DNA of 64,000 nt from Adineta ricciae (Eukaryota > Rotifera > Eurotatoria > Adinetida > Adinetidae). A program made the position numbers and the translations under genes. The notes under the pieces are model-generated. The model was not told where the DNA came from. It saw only the letters and a program-made list of their open reading frames with translations, and made no database searches. Positions 33,886-46,102 of this stretch are shown piece after piece (positions within the stretch are counted from its first letter, which is position 1; every line of letters starts with the position of its first letter). The DNA lies in the NCBI GenBank assembly GCA_905250025.1, contig CAJNOJ010000379.1, positions 6,813-70,812 of the forward strand, in the 5' to 3' direction.

Positions 33886-34255
33886 TTTATTACGATGTAA
33901 CAAAAAGAGCCGTAGAAGAGTTAGATAACAAAAATAAAATAAATTATGATCCTTGAAAGATAAGTTTATCTTATACAGTGTATGCTAAAATTGTCTTTCT
34001 TATATATAGTAAACATTGATCCCTGTTTTTCTTTGGCTGAAAATTCACTCTTCATTTTTAGTCTAATTCGTTGACAGCCTTTTTCTGCTGGATAAGAATG
34101 TTATTTTGATATAGCCACACCAAAGCTCAAAATGATACAAAAATTTCAATGTTAGAAGAGTCGATTTATTTTAATAGCTATTTAATAAAGAAAGTTCGAA
34201 TCATGAAAATTTTGGATAAGAGGAATTCCTCAAAACAGTTTCGAATAAACTCGAA

Positions 34256-34906
34256 TCAATAAATCGTGGGATAGCTCAGGCCGATGTGAACACGTGGATC
34301 ATACTCAGTGGCTTCAACCAACAACTCTCCACCCCAGACATGAAACGGGCCACCTGTTGTACGCCCTCCAACGCCGATGAAATGGGTTCCCGCTGGTAAT
34401 AAGACCAGATCCGACTTCGAACACACTGCAGCAACAGATGTGGTGCTCCCGCTGGCATGCATACTTCCACCTCGAGTGTCTGATTCATCGATATTTTTGC
34501 CAAGATCAGGTGCGACTACGTGGCGTTGATCGTTGTTTGGCAGCAGCCGGTTTGAGATAAGCACTTTATTATTGATCAGTATTCGTGTGAGCGCCCAATT
34601 TGATGTCTGCATAAGCGCGCATGATCCTTGAAAACGTATGTTGTAAACCATCGGTGCCGCATGATGAACAGCTAAATCAAGACCAGGAAATTTTGTAAAA
34701 ACTTTCGAGGCCGACGGTATCACATAAAGATTAGGATCCTGGTATCGCATATGAAAATGTCGGGGACGTTCTGGTGGCGATTCTCGAAAATCACCTCGAC
34801 CCAGAAGAATTGGAATTTCTATGATGGAGGCGTCATTTGTTGTTGTATTAAGCCCGGTTGTCCATGCAACCAAAAGCAGAGCAAAACTCAGCGATAGTAA
34901 ATACAT
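34256..34906 (-). CDS. Secreted protein of unknown function, about 216 aa
   Basis: I start at the Met codon at 34906 because it opens a clean signal peptide (MYLLSLSFALLLVAWTTG). The upstream in-frame residues follow an AG acceptor-like site near 34925 and are probably intronic. The mature chain has NTTTN (possible glycosylation), HFHMRYQDPNLYVIPSAS, two Cys only (GSCALMQ, AAVCSKS), and a Gly-rich beta-like C-terminus (LLPAGTHFIGVGGRTTGG, FHVWGGELLVEA). It looks like an extracellular beta-sandwich; the family is not recognised. Confidence 0.6.
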   Translation of the reverse strand: MYLLSLSFALLLVAWTTGLNTTTNDASIIEIPILLGRGDFRESPPERPRHFHMRYQDPNLYVIPSASKVFTKFPGLDLAVHHAAPMVYNIRFQGSCALMQTSNWALTRILINNKVLISNRLLPNNDQRHVVAPDLGKNIDESDTRGGSMHASGSTTSVAAVCSKSDLVLLPAGTHFIGVGGRTTGGPFHVWGGELLVEATEYDPRVHIGLSYPTIY

Positions 34907-37906
34907 TATATGCAGAAAATATCTGAAAATAAGTCTTGTACCAGACGACGAAACGAAAAACTCACACAGAATTATGACAAGATCACAGAACGTAATTGAA
35001 GTGGGGATGCTAGGATATTGCTTTCCTTTCCTGAACATTGAATAGTTGAGGATGTTGCAGATCAACAGAAATTCGATCGAAACAAAGAATTGTATTGCAA
35101 AATTTCATTCTGACCCGTGAGACTATTTCGGACGTAGTAATATATAGATATGTCACAATTAGAGGGATAGATACAAGAGAATAAGCTCCGATCTTTAAAA
35201 ACTTTCGTTTTTCCCTAACGAAGTTCTAGTCAAGCTAGCCAAACCCAGATTTCAGAAATGAGAAAATTTACAACAGGAGTTTATCTGGATAGTTTTTCTT
35301 TTAAATCTGAGGAAATATCAGGAGGTTTTCTTAACAAATGCATAGGTCAGCACTTGGCTCTTATTACGTCTGAATCAGGGTTTGACTCGTTCTACAAGAG
35401 CAAATATTCAAGATGTTGAATATAACTTACAGTTTATATTAGCAGATCCTGTCATTTGCTGTGAGGGATGACGGGATCTGATGATGTTTCAGCAACTAAT
35501 GATATCTGAAGTAGTATTTGGTGGAATAGGAACATTGATATATGTATGAACGCTAGTTGAAAGCACTTTGAGAAACTATAACACGATGGAAATTGCTCAT
35601 TTAATACCTCAATGATTCTGTCGTGCGACGCCACGGTAAAAAAATTCTAAGGAATTATCAATGATAGAATAGGTTTCAGCCCTCGAATAAACAACGCAAA
35701 AACGCTTATGAATTTGCAACGTCTACAAAATCTTTTTTTGTCTAAACTTGATAAAGAGATAAAAATTTGTGTTCTTATTCACCGAAAGTCATGTTATCGG
35801 AAGGTTTTTTCCCACACGCAGCTTTGCTGCGCCTTTCAAGGTAAGTAAAACTATTGTTGGTGAAATCTTTTCCAATGAACATAGTGTATAGCATTTTTCT
35901 GTGTAGAAGACATTGAACATGAGGGCAAGTCAAAGATATTTGAACTTTTTCTCTTAATTAAGAGATTTTTGCTAGACTGACAGAATAGAAAGTAAGAATA
36001 TTACGTAGGATACCTACGGGCAGGATTCGACCTTTTCTTGAGCGGATTCGTTTCAGCGTAGGTTTAAATCAAACAAACGCTGGTTTCAACTACAACCTGA
36101 TGATCTTTATCGGTTCCAAAAATAAAATTTCCAAAAAACCTCTTTCTTCACCCTCAGACCCAAAAAAAACCGAAAGTGGAGAAAAAACGGGGCGAATTCG
36201 TTTTACGACCACCGACCGCGATTTTAACATTGGTTCCAGATGAAACTCGACGTGCTCAATCGGATCCAATCATAAAGAATTTTCACCCACACCCACCCTC
36301 AAGATCGCATGTTATCGAAGTGCTGAATTAATATAGAGGGCTCATGTAATGTCGATCAATTTGCAATTATTTATTATAAGATCTGCACCGACGACGCTCA
36401 GAAAAATTGAAAACGTTTCCTATACCTGTTTTGTTTCTTCTTGGAAAAACATCAGAAACAAATCTTCAGCTCCGTTCTCAATAGCTTTATCCAACAAAGA
36501 ATCGCTTTTCAGAAACAGATGAATAGATTTCATAAACTTTTTCGAAAAGGCAGATAACTGGATGGCAGAACAGAAAGAAAAAAAAGCACCTATCAACGAA
36601 ATGATATGAGATCGAACCATTTTTTCGCACAGATAGGAACGCTCTTTTTACCTGAAAATCGTGAAATAATCCTATGTTTGAAGAAAAAAATTATTTAAAA
36701 ACAGTAAACTACTTCTAATAAAACACATGCAGCGATTGCGTTCCACCATTCTGAAGTTTTAGTTGCATAGATATTTTCTCGTCATATAAAAGTATTATTT
36801 GTACCTTATTGATTAAAACTTTCTTCTTAATGTGCCAGCATCCTGGCGTCCTCCTACTAATTGTAATTCATACATGAACATTTAGGATGCCAGGACGCGG
36901 CTTCTGTAGGAGGAAAGAAAATAATTAACAGCAATAAATATTCTTCCGAAAGAGTGTTCATCCAATGGTTGCCACTTGTAAATGACTCACTGAGACACTA
37001 GGACGCCTTATAAAACAACGATTTTTCACCCCTCGTCAACTGTAATTCTTTCCTACGTAGAATAGGCGCCATGGCGTCTTGTTCATCCTGTGTAATATAT
37101 GGTCAGTAGGCAAACGACAAGACGCAGCTTGCGTATGCAATAGTATCGTACTGAATTTATAGTGAAGACTCTGCTACAGAATAGTATCCTAGCATTGAAC
37201 AAATGCCTATGACACATGGAAACCATAATTATTATCATCCTCCGTTTCTGATTGGTCGATTTTGTGACACGATATGGCGATGAAACAATACGTATTTATA
37301 TTAGGTGATCTATAATCTGAACCGTTTGACGTTGATAAAAACACACATACATACATACTATTTTGTTCATATGACCTTCCTGCCCGTTGAGGGGAAATGA
37401 CAACACTAGCTATATCAGTGTGTTTTACCCAATTCGACCGCACCTCTTCCATACACAGCTCTAAACCATCATTGACGATCTTGATCCCTGCAAATGATGT
37501 TCTATTAAGTTTTGAGCATTGTCGAAAGAAATAATTTTTTGACCTTTGGCCCTTAACCCTGACACAAACAAACACACAAACTATTTTATTTCGTATGACC
37601 CTCCTTTCAGTCGCTGGAATTAATTAATAAAAAAAAACGAACAAAATTGTCTTTTAATCTTTTATTATAAATGAACAAAGAATTGACTAAATAAGTTTTA
37701 GAAACTTTGATCCCCCTCCCCCAAAAAAAATCCTGGCTGAGTGCCTGTGATCACATATATAAAGTTGATTTACGAAAGCAAGATAGAGAGACAAAAGTAA
37801 TTTTAATAATAGTAAAATAAGAGAACAAAAAGTATATTAGGGAAAGGGCCGGACTACATGGTGAAAAAATGAATTCGATCGATTATTAGTAAGTAAAATA
37901 AAGAAA
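34907..37906. other. Long non-coding stretch
   Basis: No gene supported. It contains a C-rich telomere-like tract at 36284-36303, an inverted GGCGTCCTCCTAC/GTAGGAGG-type hairpin at 36838-36904, and the dispersed repeat at 37535-37615. ORFs here are short and overlap the repeats. Confidence 0.45.
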
Positions 37907-39126
37907 TCAATACCCATACAATCGTACTTCGGAGTATTGGACAGTATTTGAATTTGCTCTTGTCTCAGAAACAAGAAATCGATAACTATTATACCATGCT
38001 GTATTGTTTAATGTTCGTACAGCGCTACACTTGAATCGACCAGGATCTGCCTGTAGCCCAGTGGTACCATGGTAGATAAGAGTCCAACTGGTGCCAAGAG
38101 CGAGATTTGTTCCAGATTGATTACTTCCTTCCAATGACATTTTAAATGGATCACGCCCTGCAAAATCGTTGGCAGTACAAATCTGCATTCCCGTAACTAA
38201 TGTTGAACCACGTTGTAATTCAAGATAAAACCCCGTTTTGAAAATACATTGAGAATTATTTATGGATATACATGACCCAAAATTTAGATACTTTGTTGAT
38301 ATATTATTATCACATGCATAGGATGGCTCTTCAGTAGCAGGATATTGACCCATCCCATAACCAATTGTTGAGGCTGTGCTATTACCACCAATAGTTGTAT
38401 TGTAAACTCCGCTAACCGTTCTACTAACACTGACTAACGGTAACGGTCCTGAAAAATCATGACAGAAATGAAAATGACCAAAAATAATCACGAAGCATTA
38501 TTTGGAGTTTTGTATTTAGTATCTGTGCCAACTCCTTCCTCATAAAAATTACATCTAACTATATTAATCAGCATCAATTTTAAATTTTCATTTTTCGATA
38601 GGTTATTGTAGTTACAGACTTGCTCTTATTCATGTTCAATTACAACATTAATTCTCGCCTAATACTATTTGAATGTTGTTTTACATGTAAATAACCTACT
38701 TGCAATTGCTGTCGTGTGGATGGAGGAGATCGATGATAAAGAGGCTGTTGTCGCAGTGGAGGTGGTGGAAGGATTCGATGATAGCGACGATAAAGGTGAC
38801 GTAGAACTCGTTCGTGTAATATGAAAGGAGGAAGTTGATGATGTGGTAGTCCTCGTAGAGAAAAATGTTAATGTTGGTGTTTTTGTTGCTGCTTGAGTTT
38901 TACCATCAGGAACATAAACTACTAAAAGTGCCAAAATCATGAGAATCAATATCGTAAAAATAATGCATAATGCCAGACAAGCGCATCTCCTCCTTCGCTT
39001 CTCTGAATATCTAGTGTAAGAAAAATTTATAAAATATACATGTCAACTTAATTTAAAACACTCATACAATGGCTTTGATTGCACAGATGATGCTTGTGTC
39101 CACGCATCAAAATTATTTGATTGCAT
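37907..39126 (-). CDS. Type II membrane protein: Ser/Thr stalk plus galactose-binding-like domain
   Basis: Exons 39126-39068, 39010-38700 and 38448-37907; introns of 57 and 251 bp have GT-AG ends and keep the frame, giving about 303 aa. Residues 1-20 are cytosolic (MQSNNFDAWTQASSVQSKPL). RRRRCACLALCIIFTILILM then anchors the protein, with the Arg run on the inside. Residues about 60-122 are a Ser/Thr-rich, mucin-like stalk. Residues about 130-303 have a signature common in rotifer extracellular proteins: YACDNNISTKYLNFG, GFYLELQRGSTLVTGMQICT, FKMSLEGSNQSG and YRFLVSETRANSNTVQYSEV. This fits a discoidin/F5-8C-like jelly roll. It may bind glycans at the cell surface; the ligand is unknown. Confidence 0.8.
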
Positions 39127-40650
39127 CTAAAATAATAAAGAATAAATACTTGATTATCTAAAAGTAAAGATCAAATCGTAATTATTCATTAATGTCATGT
39201 ATTGATAGTGAAGAAAATAAGTAAAATTTCAAAAAAGAAACAAATAATACATATTTGATTTATTACATACATATCCAGTATAAATAGCTAATGACACTGT
39301 ATTCTGTGTTCACTCGGTGTAAATACATGAAAATAGTTCAGCTGCACATCTGATTTTATTTTCCAGTAATCATATGAATATTCAAAAGTTGTTAAATAAA
39401 AGCATAATCTTGATCACAGCAGATATGGAATATATTGCGTAATTCAAACATTAACGAATATGTAATAAAACAATAACAAGAAACGATATTCACATTCAAT
39501 TGTTTCCTGAAAGAATGAAAAACGTCATCTATTCCTTCTTAATTAAAGCCTAACTATTCCAAAAGAGAACATGTAAGTTATTTCTATGTTTTAAATATAA
39601 AAAACTTCAGTTCAGACTGATGAAAACGTGGATCGATCTGTTAAAATGGTCTTCTTGTAAAGCGTTTTATTTATTGAGCATAAACTTAGAATATAAGATA
39701 TGTTTTCAGACGTGATGAAACCTGTTATTCTGACATATCATTCATATGATAGTACCACTATTTTCCCAACTGAAAACTTAACTCGTTTTTATTGTATGGA
39801 TAAAAATGGCATTTCCACTAGCCTAAACTATTTCGCTGTTTGCAAAAATTGTAACAGAAGGGTTCCACTTTGCATTCATTTTACTTTCTCTAAGTGAATA
39901 TTTTCCGTTTTCTATTAAACGAATACAGTAATTAATTTGTTTTTTGGTTGAACTGTAACATTATAGATTACTTACCCGACACTTCAGTCAGCATTATCCA
40001 CAATTATGGACGCTTTCCATTAGGAAATGACAACATTAGTAACTAAGAATCGACTATAATGAAACTGATAATTGCGCCTTCTTTGTATGTTTCCTTTTTT
40101 CTTTGTTTTTCATCGGTTGATTATGTGTCCGTTATTTAATAAAATCATGTTTATCTACTTCTAAATAAGTCCTTTCAAATAATTTTTGCTTTTCTGCAGT
40201 GCATTTTGTGAGTGAATGTCATTGGATAAGGAATTTCACGATCATGTAAGAATTGCCAAGAATTTGCGATCGGTATTAAATATTGTTGACAAGTTGGGTA
40301 AGGATTTTAGAGCTTCCGAAATCATTTTTATTTAGATGATCAAGTTCAAGTCGATTCTAAACGATTCAAAATTATCAAATAGAATGATGAGTTCTCTGTT
40401 TATGCGTTATAAAAAGAAACTGATTGTTAAAGTTCCATAATTATTATGTAATCATTTTTATAGAAAATACAATTAATGTATTCCAAAAATGAGCAGAAAA
40501 GACATGATCAAATCAAGCCAATTCAATTAAGTTTTTCTAAAGTCATATGTTTGATTAAGAATTCCAGAAACAGCAACTTCTTTCCAGATTTTTTCTCAGA
40601 ATCGTAGAAAAACACAAACGGAACCCTTTTTTGGACTGAGCAAATACATA

Positions 40651-40707
40651 TACAGTAAAACTTCTCTTAGTGAACACCCCTCCGGGGTGAACGCCCTGTT
40701 ATACTGA
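40651..40707. mobile_element. Tiny pogo/Tigger-like terminal-repeat remnant
   Basis: TACAGTAAAACTTCTCTTAG, then an inverted GTGAACACCCC/GGGGTGAAC, ending TTATACTG. The CAGTARAACCTCTCTWAxTGAAC pattern is the classic TIR of pogo/Tigger transposons. Only the two ends remain. Confidence 0.5.
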
Positions 40708-41948
40708 AATCAAGATGATTACTTTTTCTCATATGATTTTCTTAGTGTCCAAAATTCGAACATGTTGAGTATGCCGATTTTCCCTGAAATATTATAGTTT
40801 AAAAGCATGATCAAAATACCATATGATGTGTTTTAGCGTTTTCCGGGAAATTGAATATATTTCAACATCAATCCAATTTCCGGGAAACTCGATATATTCC
40901 GGATATCAGCTCAATTTACGGAAATTCAAAGTGTTTCGCACTACATAAGTGTAACCTTGCGATTCTATGTGATGAGGGTTATATCCGACTGAGGATGAAG
41001 GTTATCGATCAGAATGAACGTATACGGCATAATCAGCATGATTATGCCTTATATGCCCATTGTGCCCTATATACCTGATCTCATAAAAGCCCGTAGTATC
41101 TTTACTATGTATTTTCACAGATTGCAGTTTCCTTATTCCGTGTTTGTTTCAAAAATGGATTTCCCGGAAAGCGCTATAACGCATCAAATCATTATGAGAG
41201 ATGCAGAACAAAAATGTATTGAAATGTATCCATGATATAAATATTATATTTTCTCTACCTGCTTTCTTCAGTAAAAATATACGTCACAGTTGAAAACGAA
41301 CAATCAATTTTCAAATTGAGACGGTTTTTCCATAAAACTGTTCGTGTGATCCTTGTTTACATCGTTATTTAGGAAATGCAATGATAAAGCTTTGATCATA
41401 TCATCAAATACTCGACAAAACTTGTAAATCTCTTTTCGAAGGTTAACATATACCTTTCCTCTTTCACTTTCAGTATGTTTTTTTTTTCATAATTATAAAA
41501 AAACCCAGTTAATGAAATCTATAAGATTAAAATCTTACAACGTCTTGGCATCTTTTTATACGATTTCATCAATTTATTTGATTGATATTCCTATTGTTCA
41601 GTTCTATTTTCTGCATTTTGCTAAAAAGTCTCGTCGTCAGATCGAATGAATACTAAATTTGCATAGTTATTGAGCCCTCATTCCGTATGATTTATCAACT
41701 TACACTTCTTCCAAACACTATTGAATTTGTTTTACATAATGAAATGATGAATATTATCTTTCTTTTATTAAAAATGTGTCAATTAATCCTAAAATAATCT
41801 TATTTTTAATTTGATGAAAGTCATGCGTCATAGTTATTAAATAACTGTTTAATGTCATTCTACATCTTGTGGGTAAGGGTGGGTTAGAACACTGTACCAG
41901 TGGTACCAAGACACCAAGTACATCAATCCAACACATCAAATATGGCCG

Positions 41949-41973
41949 TGTCCGAGGTGGGAGCCGAGCCCAC
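41949..41973 (-). ncRNA. tRNA-like T-arm and acceptor 3' strand (fragment)
   Basis: On the minus strand GTGGG-CTCGGCT-CCCAC gives a 5-bp stem with a 7-base loop, followed by CTCGGACA like the acceptor 3' strand of a Leu/Ser tRNA. The expected TTCGAAT loop is altered and no matching 5' GTCCGAG or D-arm is visible upstream. It is at most a tRNA fragment. Confidence 0.25.
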
Positions 41974-42409
41974 GAGGATGTGACTAGTTCCCATAATCTA
42001 GATTTCACTTCTGCTAAGAGGATGAGATGCATCGTAAGGGGACGATTTCTTTTCATTCTTTTACCATTTAATATCGAAATCAATTAGACATTTTGAATTT
42101 AATCACTGAATTCTATTTTCGTTATTAACTCGTCTATAATGATTTTTCTTCAAATCACATCTTTTGATCACAAAAAAAAGTATTGCATTCAGATTTTCTT
42201 CTTTAAAAAGACAAATTCTTCAGATGATATTATCGACTCCTTAACATCCGAGTTTTTATTAAATCGATTTTGTTGAATCTGACAAGTACGTGAATTAGGA
42301 ATAGTCTCAACGTTAATTTGAAGAGAACAACATATTTTATGCTTTTCGATTACGTAAAAGTTGAAGTTTTTTTCCTTTCTAGAATTGAAACTCCTTCATT
42401 TTATTTTCG

Positions 42410-42735
42410 ATGACATATTCTACAAATACTCTTTCATCAACTGATTCTCGACGAAAAATTGCACCTGTCATCGGAATTGATAATTATGGTGAAGATTATC
42501 CGTTGAAAAATCCAAAGAATGATGCAATCAAAATAGCTTCTTTGTTCCAAACTATGAGATTCATGATTCATGACAAGTAATCACAATTAGATTTCAATTG
42601 TTCATTACGAATATTCGATCAAAGACAGTGATGTGGCTTCGTTTTGTTTTTCTGGTCATGAAATTCAGTTCGAGCTAAAAACAAAGAAAACATTATCGCA
42701 GAAGGGATTTTCAATTAGGGTGATAATTATTTGAC
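42410..42735 (+). pseudogene. Caspase-like (peptidase C14) fragment
   Basis: The ATG at 42410 opens a frame with RRKIAPVIGIDNYGEDYPLK and NPKNDAIKIASLFQTMRF, the first strand and helix of the caspase-like fold (usual form ALVIGIDNY...L.NP.NDA..), then a stop at 42578. About 42620-42720 continues with DSDVASFCFSGHEIQFE, the strand and loop with the catalytic His (SGH). The region of the catalytic Cys is not found. This is a broken gene or an exon remnant. Bacterial, fungal and rotifer metacaspase-like proteins share this form. Confidence 0.6.
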
Positions 42736-43250
42736 TGCAGTTGGTTATTTCTGTGACGATTTCAGATACAACAGATCAGATGTGTTGAGTGTATCGTTTA
42801 TTCAATCCAAAGGAATCGCACGTATGCTGTACTTTCCTCGTCCTTATATAGTTCTCGGTTCATACAGCATCACGCTACAGAAAAATACCAAACTCTTTGA
42901 AATAATATCTGCAATGATCTATCGCTATCACTCGGTGAGGTATTAGATCAGCCGAGAAATTCAAAACATATCCTGTATAGGTGTGAAGCTCAAAGGCCAA
43001 CATCCAGGCCCAAAGATCGACATCTAATTACAAGCAGAAAGAAAGAAAACAAACGATAGTTGTATATGTGAAGAGGAAAGGAAAGAAGAAGAGATATACA
43101 ATCATAGATTGGCACAGATACGATATTGATTTGGACTTTTAGAGCTTATATTTTCTGACAAAGAAAGACCCCAACATTGATGCATACGACAGTTCATTCT
43201 TGGCTTAAAAATATATGATAAAGTATGAGATAGTTGCTGCCAAAAGTTCC

Positions 43251-43945
43251 TTAATCGAACAATTGGGCGGTACATTGATTATTGGAAAAAAGAGGTGTTG
43301 TATCGACAGGTAAATCTTGTGGAGGATTAACAACCACATCAGTCGATTCTCTTGTTATCTTCGACTCACAACCGTTCAAGTTATGTTCATCGGATGAATG
43401 TTGTGGACCCATCCACAAATCAACATGATACTGTCTTTGATCCCATGCTCGTACTGCCGATGCACAAAGGTCTTCCATAATAAAATATTTTCTTAAGAAT
43501 GGAACGTAAATCGTAGTTCCGATGTCGAGTTCACGTTCGTCTGTTGCAAATGTAATGGGATCTTCGTAAGTTCCTCGACCTTCTGTCGCTGAATTATGCT
43601 TCGTGGGATGACCACCGCTTTTTGGATAAGCAATTTCTGCACTTGGCGGATCGTTATCATTCCATCCGTAAGATGTGACACGCATTGGAATTGTTCGACC
43701 CGATCCACCCGATGTATGATCTGGGAAATTCAACACGAAGGGCGAATTGACAATTCATCATGAGTAAACTTTCACTTACGATGCTTTTCTGCTTTCCCTC
43801 TCGTGGGCAAATTTACTGTTTGACCAATTTGTAAATTCTCAGGTACAACATCAGGATTGGCAGTTAAGATTTCACCGAGAGGAATATCGTATTGTTTGCT
43901 GAGAGCCCACAATGTATCGCCCGCTTTGATCGTATATGTTTGCAT
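43251..43945 (-). CDS. LysM plus double-psi-barrel/3D-like domain protein, copy A
   Basis: Exon 1 43945-43780, 59-bp intron (GTAAGT...CCCAG), exon 2 43720-43251; about 211 aa. Residues 1-48 are a LysM domain (MQTYTIKAGDTLWALSKQYD, ILTANPDVVPENLQIGQTVN), which binds peptidoglycan or chitin. Residues about 65-170 (RVTSYGWNDNDPPSAEIAYP, GTYEDPITFATDERELDIGT, YVPFLRKYFIMEDLC, YHVDLWMG) resemble actinobacterial and fungal proteins with a small barrel carrying GTYxDPIT and MEDxC...HxDxW. This suggests a wall-active or wall-binding role. No signal peptide is evident, although the family is usually extracellular. It looks intact. Bacterial or fungal origin with a gained rotifer-sized intron is inferred. 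Confidence 0.75.
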
Positions 43946-44394
43946 GTATGCTACTGATCAATGCCACTCAGATCGAAATGAAAACATATTGTCCTGTGAA
44001 GATATGTGGTTATATACAGTCACATATGATGAATAATACATTTGAACGGACAGGGTTTTTTCCCTCATACGAAAATTCTCGTACACTGAAGAGTCAACAA
44101 AAACATTATTTGTAATGAAACATCAACTGTATGAATAGAAGTGTCACCAGCTTGTCGCTCTATCGACGCAATTCGCTTATTTTGACATCGTTTTCTTTAT
44201 TACTAATATTTTTAGTATGTTGATTCATGATAGAAGACATATAAGTAACATGTGAATGTGGTGACTCTTATGTTTCACAGAAAAACCATATTGACGATGA
44301 GGGCAAGAGGGATAGAGTATAAGCGAGGTTTTCTGCGGATACGAATATATATCGAAACAGGAACATCCATACTGGAAACGAGTGAAATTCATGT

Positions 44395-44420
44395 TTGAGG
44401 GTGGGTGTGGGTGTGGGTGA
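44395..44420 (+). repeat. Interstitial telomere-like G-rich tract (block A)
   Basis: TTTGAGGGTGGGTGTGGGTG, continuing as GTGGGTG units. The block B equivalent is at 50209-50230 with a different unit count. Confidence 0.65.
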
Positions 44421-44612
44421 ATATATTGCACAACGATGCAAATAATGTTTTCATCGTAAGATTGATCTTACTTACAAAACTTGGTGTCTTGTTTCTTTCA
44501 TTGGCAGAACACAACAAAAAAAATCTTTTATTTACTCAGGTGTCTTATCGTTTTTTTCTGTTCTATACGTTGCGAGTAAAACACATCGTGTTTTTTCTCT
44601 TACAGAAAGACG

Positions 44613-44690
44613 TCTCATCGATGGCTGCTGTCTCGTCTGGGAAGATACATTCTCTCATGATGGTCCTGTCGATCGAAACAAATGAGGGTG
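44613..44690 (+). pseudogene. GH16 glucanase N-terminal remnant, copy A
   Basis: Reads RLIDGCCLVWEDTFSHDGPV then DRNK and a stop. It is the counterpart of 50418-50523. The rest of the gene is missing in this copy. Confidence 0.6.
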
Positions 44691-44803
44691 TGTGTGTGAG
44701 GGATGAGTTTACAATAGCAGAGGAATAATTCAAAGCAATCGTACGACGCGTTTCGTTCCAGTGCGAAAGAGATCATTGTCAGGCATGTTTTCGAGCTATT
44801 TAA

Positions 44804-45147
44804 AGCTAGTACTTATAGTTATACGGTTAAATCGATGATCACCATCAGTGGTAAGATCATTAGCCCTGTTTATATATGTCTCAACGAAGTAAATGGTCGA
44901 ATGAGCGATAATATTAAAGCAAATCTTCCGCAGTTGAAGAATGCTGTTGTTACATGCAGCGCATCAAGTAAATTAGCTATCTATCTCATTAGTTGAATAT
45001 TGGCATAATGAGTGTTTTATTCCATCACTGACATCACAGTCTGTACTATTTCTTTCTGATAGTTGGCTTGGACAGACATATGGAAAATGATCGTTCGTAG
45101 GGTTCACGAGTGTGTTCTTCTTGATGTAACAGATATTCATCTTGCAC
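44804..45147. other. Spacer
   Basis: Nothing coding seen between block A and the inverted interspersed repeat. Confidence 0.35.
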
Positions 45148-45735
45148 AACGAAACTAGTAACGCTCGTCGAAGCAGACTCGCTATGCCCTCGACTGAACC
45201 ACTGACTGAAAATAAAATAGTCCTATGTGCGTTTTATGCAAAAAAAGACAGAAGTATAACCTTTGAAAGGGCCACCAGAGACTGATCTTCATTCGCCTCA
45301 CAGTCTTCAAAAGAGTCAAAGGACTACTTGTGTTGCTTTTAATTATTCTATATTCCTGACTGACAATTACTCTTCACAGGAAGCAGAAGTTCGCTATAAA
45401 TGGCTATTATGGATTTACACTTTTAAACATGTCCTCCTTTTTCTAAAAGAAAGATAATTTCGGTAAGACCAAATGAGACTCTGTATATATTTCGCATTCG
45501 AACGTGTCGGATTGTTGATACTTTGGTAACTGGCTAGATTACCAGGCGCAGCTCATTGTTCGTCGGCGCTCCACAGGGGCGCCACTCACAACTCGCCGCT
45601 CCAAAGCTGTCCCTGTCTATCATATAATTACGTGTGTGCTACTAAAAAGTAACGAAAATTAATTAGCATTCCATCAACATCTCATGGATAAGATTATCCT
45701 CGTCCGAACATTTGAGGTTATCTCCTTAACCCTCA
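45148..45735 (+). repeat. Interspersed repeat, inverted copy of 7915-8675
   Basis: Begins with the box AGTAACGCTCGTCGAAGC, then GACTCGCTATGCCCTCGACTG, and runs to the contig end. It carries a short extra segment near 45551-45585 (GCTCATTGTTCGTCGGCGCT) absent from the other copy. Confidence 0.65.
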
Positions 45736-45746
45736 TACGCGCACTT

Positions 45747-45747
45747 N
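45747..45747. other. Single-N contig join
   Basis: Left contig ends in an interspersed repeat. Right contig (45748-48455) is a second version of 11939-14646. Confidence 0.85.
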
Positions 45748-46102
45748 TTAATTGACCAAGCAGACTGACTGTTGACGGTCCATTGATAATAAATCGTTCC
45801 CAAGGAAGATCCATATTAGATTGTGATACTAATGCCGAATCCGGATCGATTCCAGCAATAGCATCTATGTATAGAAAGAAAAAAGTTAGATAAAATCAGT
45901 TAAGAGAAGATACACACTCGTTTCAGCAGATCGATGAATTCGGGATCTTTTCCAAAGTGTCAAACTTTTGTCAAATATGGAAGAATCCACCGCAGAAAAA
46001 ATTATTAGTAATGCTAGCAAAATTATTTGCTCTTTATTTTTCGCTCAAAAACGAATCGGACTCACCTGTTAATGAACATACGAATGTAATTAGAGAACAC
46101 AT
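45748..46102 (-). CDS. Partial copy of the helix-rich secreted gene (5' exons)
   Basis: Exon 1 46102-46066 (signal peptide) and part of exon 2 45864-45748, cut by the N at 45747. It corresponds to 12293-11939 of the complete gene with the same splice sites. The rest lies outside the contig. Confidence 0.7.

Larger units (their letters stand above)
31546..34255. other. Long non-coding stretch with repeats
   Basis: No gene supported. It contains telomere-like tracts at 31994-32007, 32114-32132, 33279-33300 and 33509-33531, and two copies of a repeat of about 165 bp (32912-33080 and 33722-33885). The 102-aa ORF at 33225 has no features. Confidence 0.5.
39127..42409. other. Non-coding stretch
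   Basis: No gene supported. It contains a short pogo-like foldback (40651-40707), a perfect 9-bp-arm hairpin GGCATAATC...GATTATGCC at 41028-41050, and a tRNA-like 3' half at 41949-41973. Confidence 0.45.
42824..44803 (+). repeat. Duplicated block A (partner 48639-51010)
   Basis: Collinear with 48639-51010 in the same orientation: the segment YFPRPYIVLG...KLFEIISAMI, the LysM gene, its upstream region and the start of the GH16 remnant all recur with scattered differences. Block A lacks about 400 bp present in block B at 50493-50907. Confidence 0.8.

Noticed and set aside
37207-37575. 122-aa minus-strand ORF
   Set aside because: Overlaps the dispersed GTCATACGAAA repeat.
41940-42020. Complete tRNA gene
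   Set aside because: Only T-arm and acceptor 3' strand are visible; no D-arm, anticodon arm or 5' acceptor.
41754-42087. Opposing ORFs of 109 and 72 aa
   Set aside because: No family signal; they overlap the tRNA-like fragment and each other.
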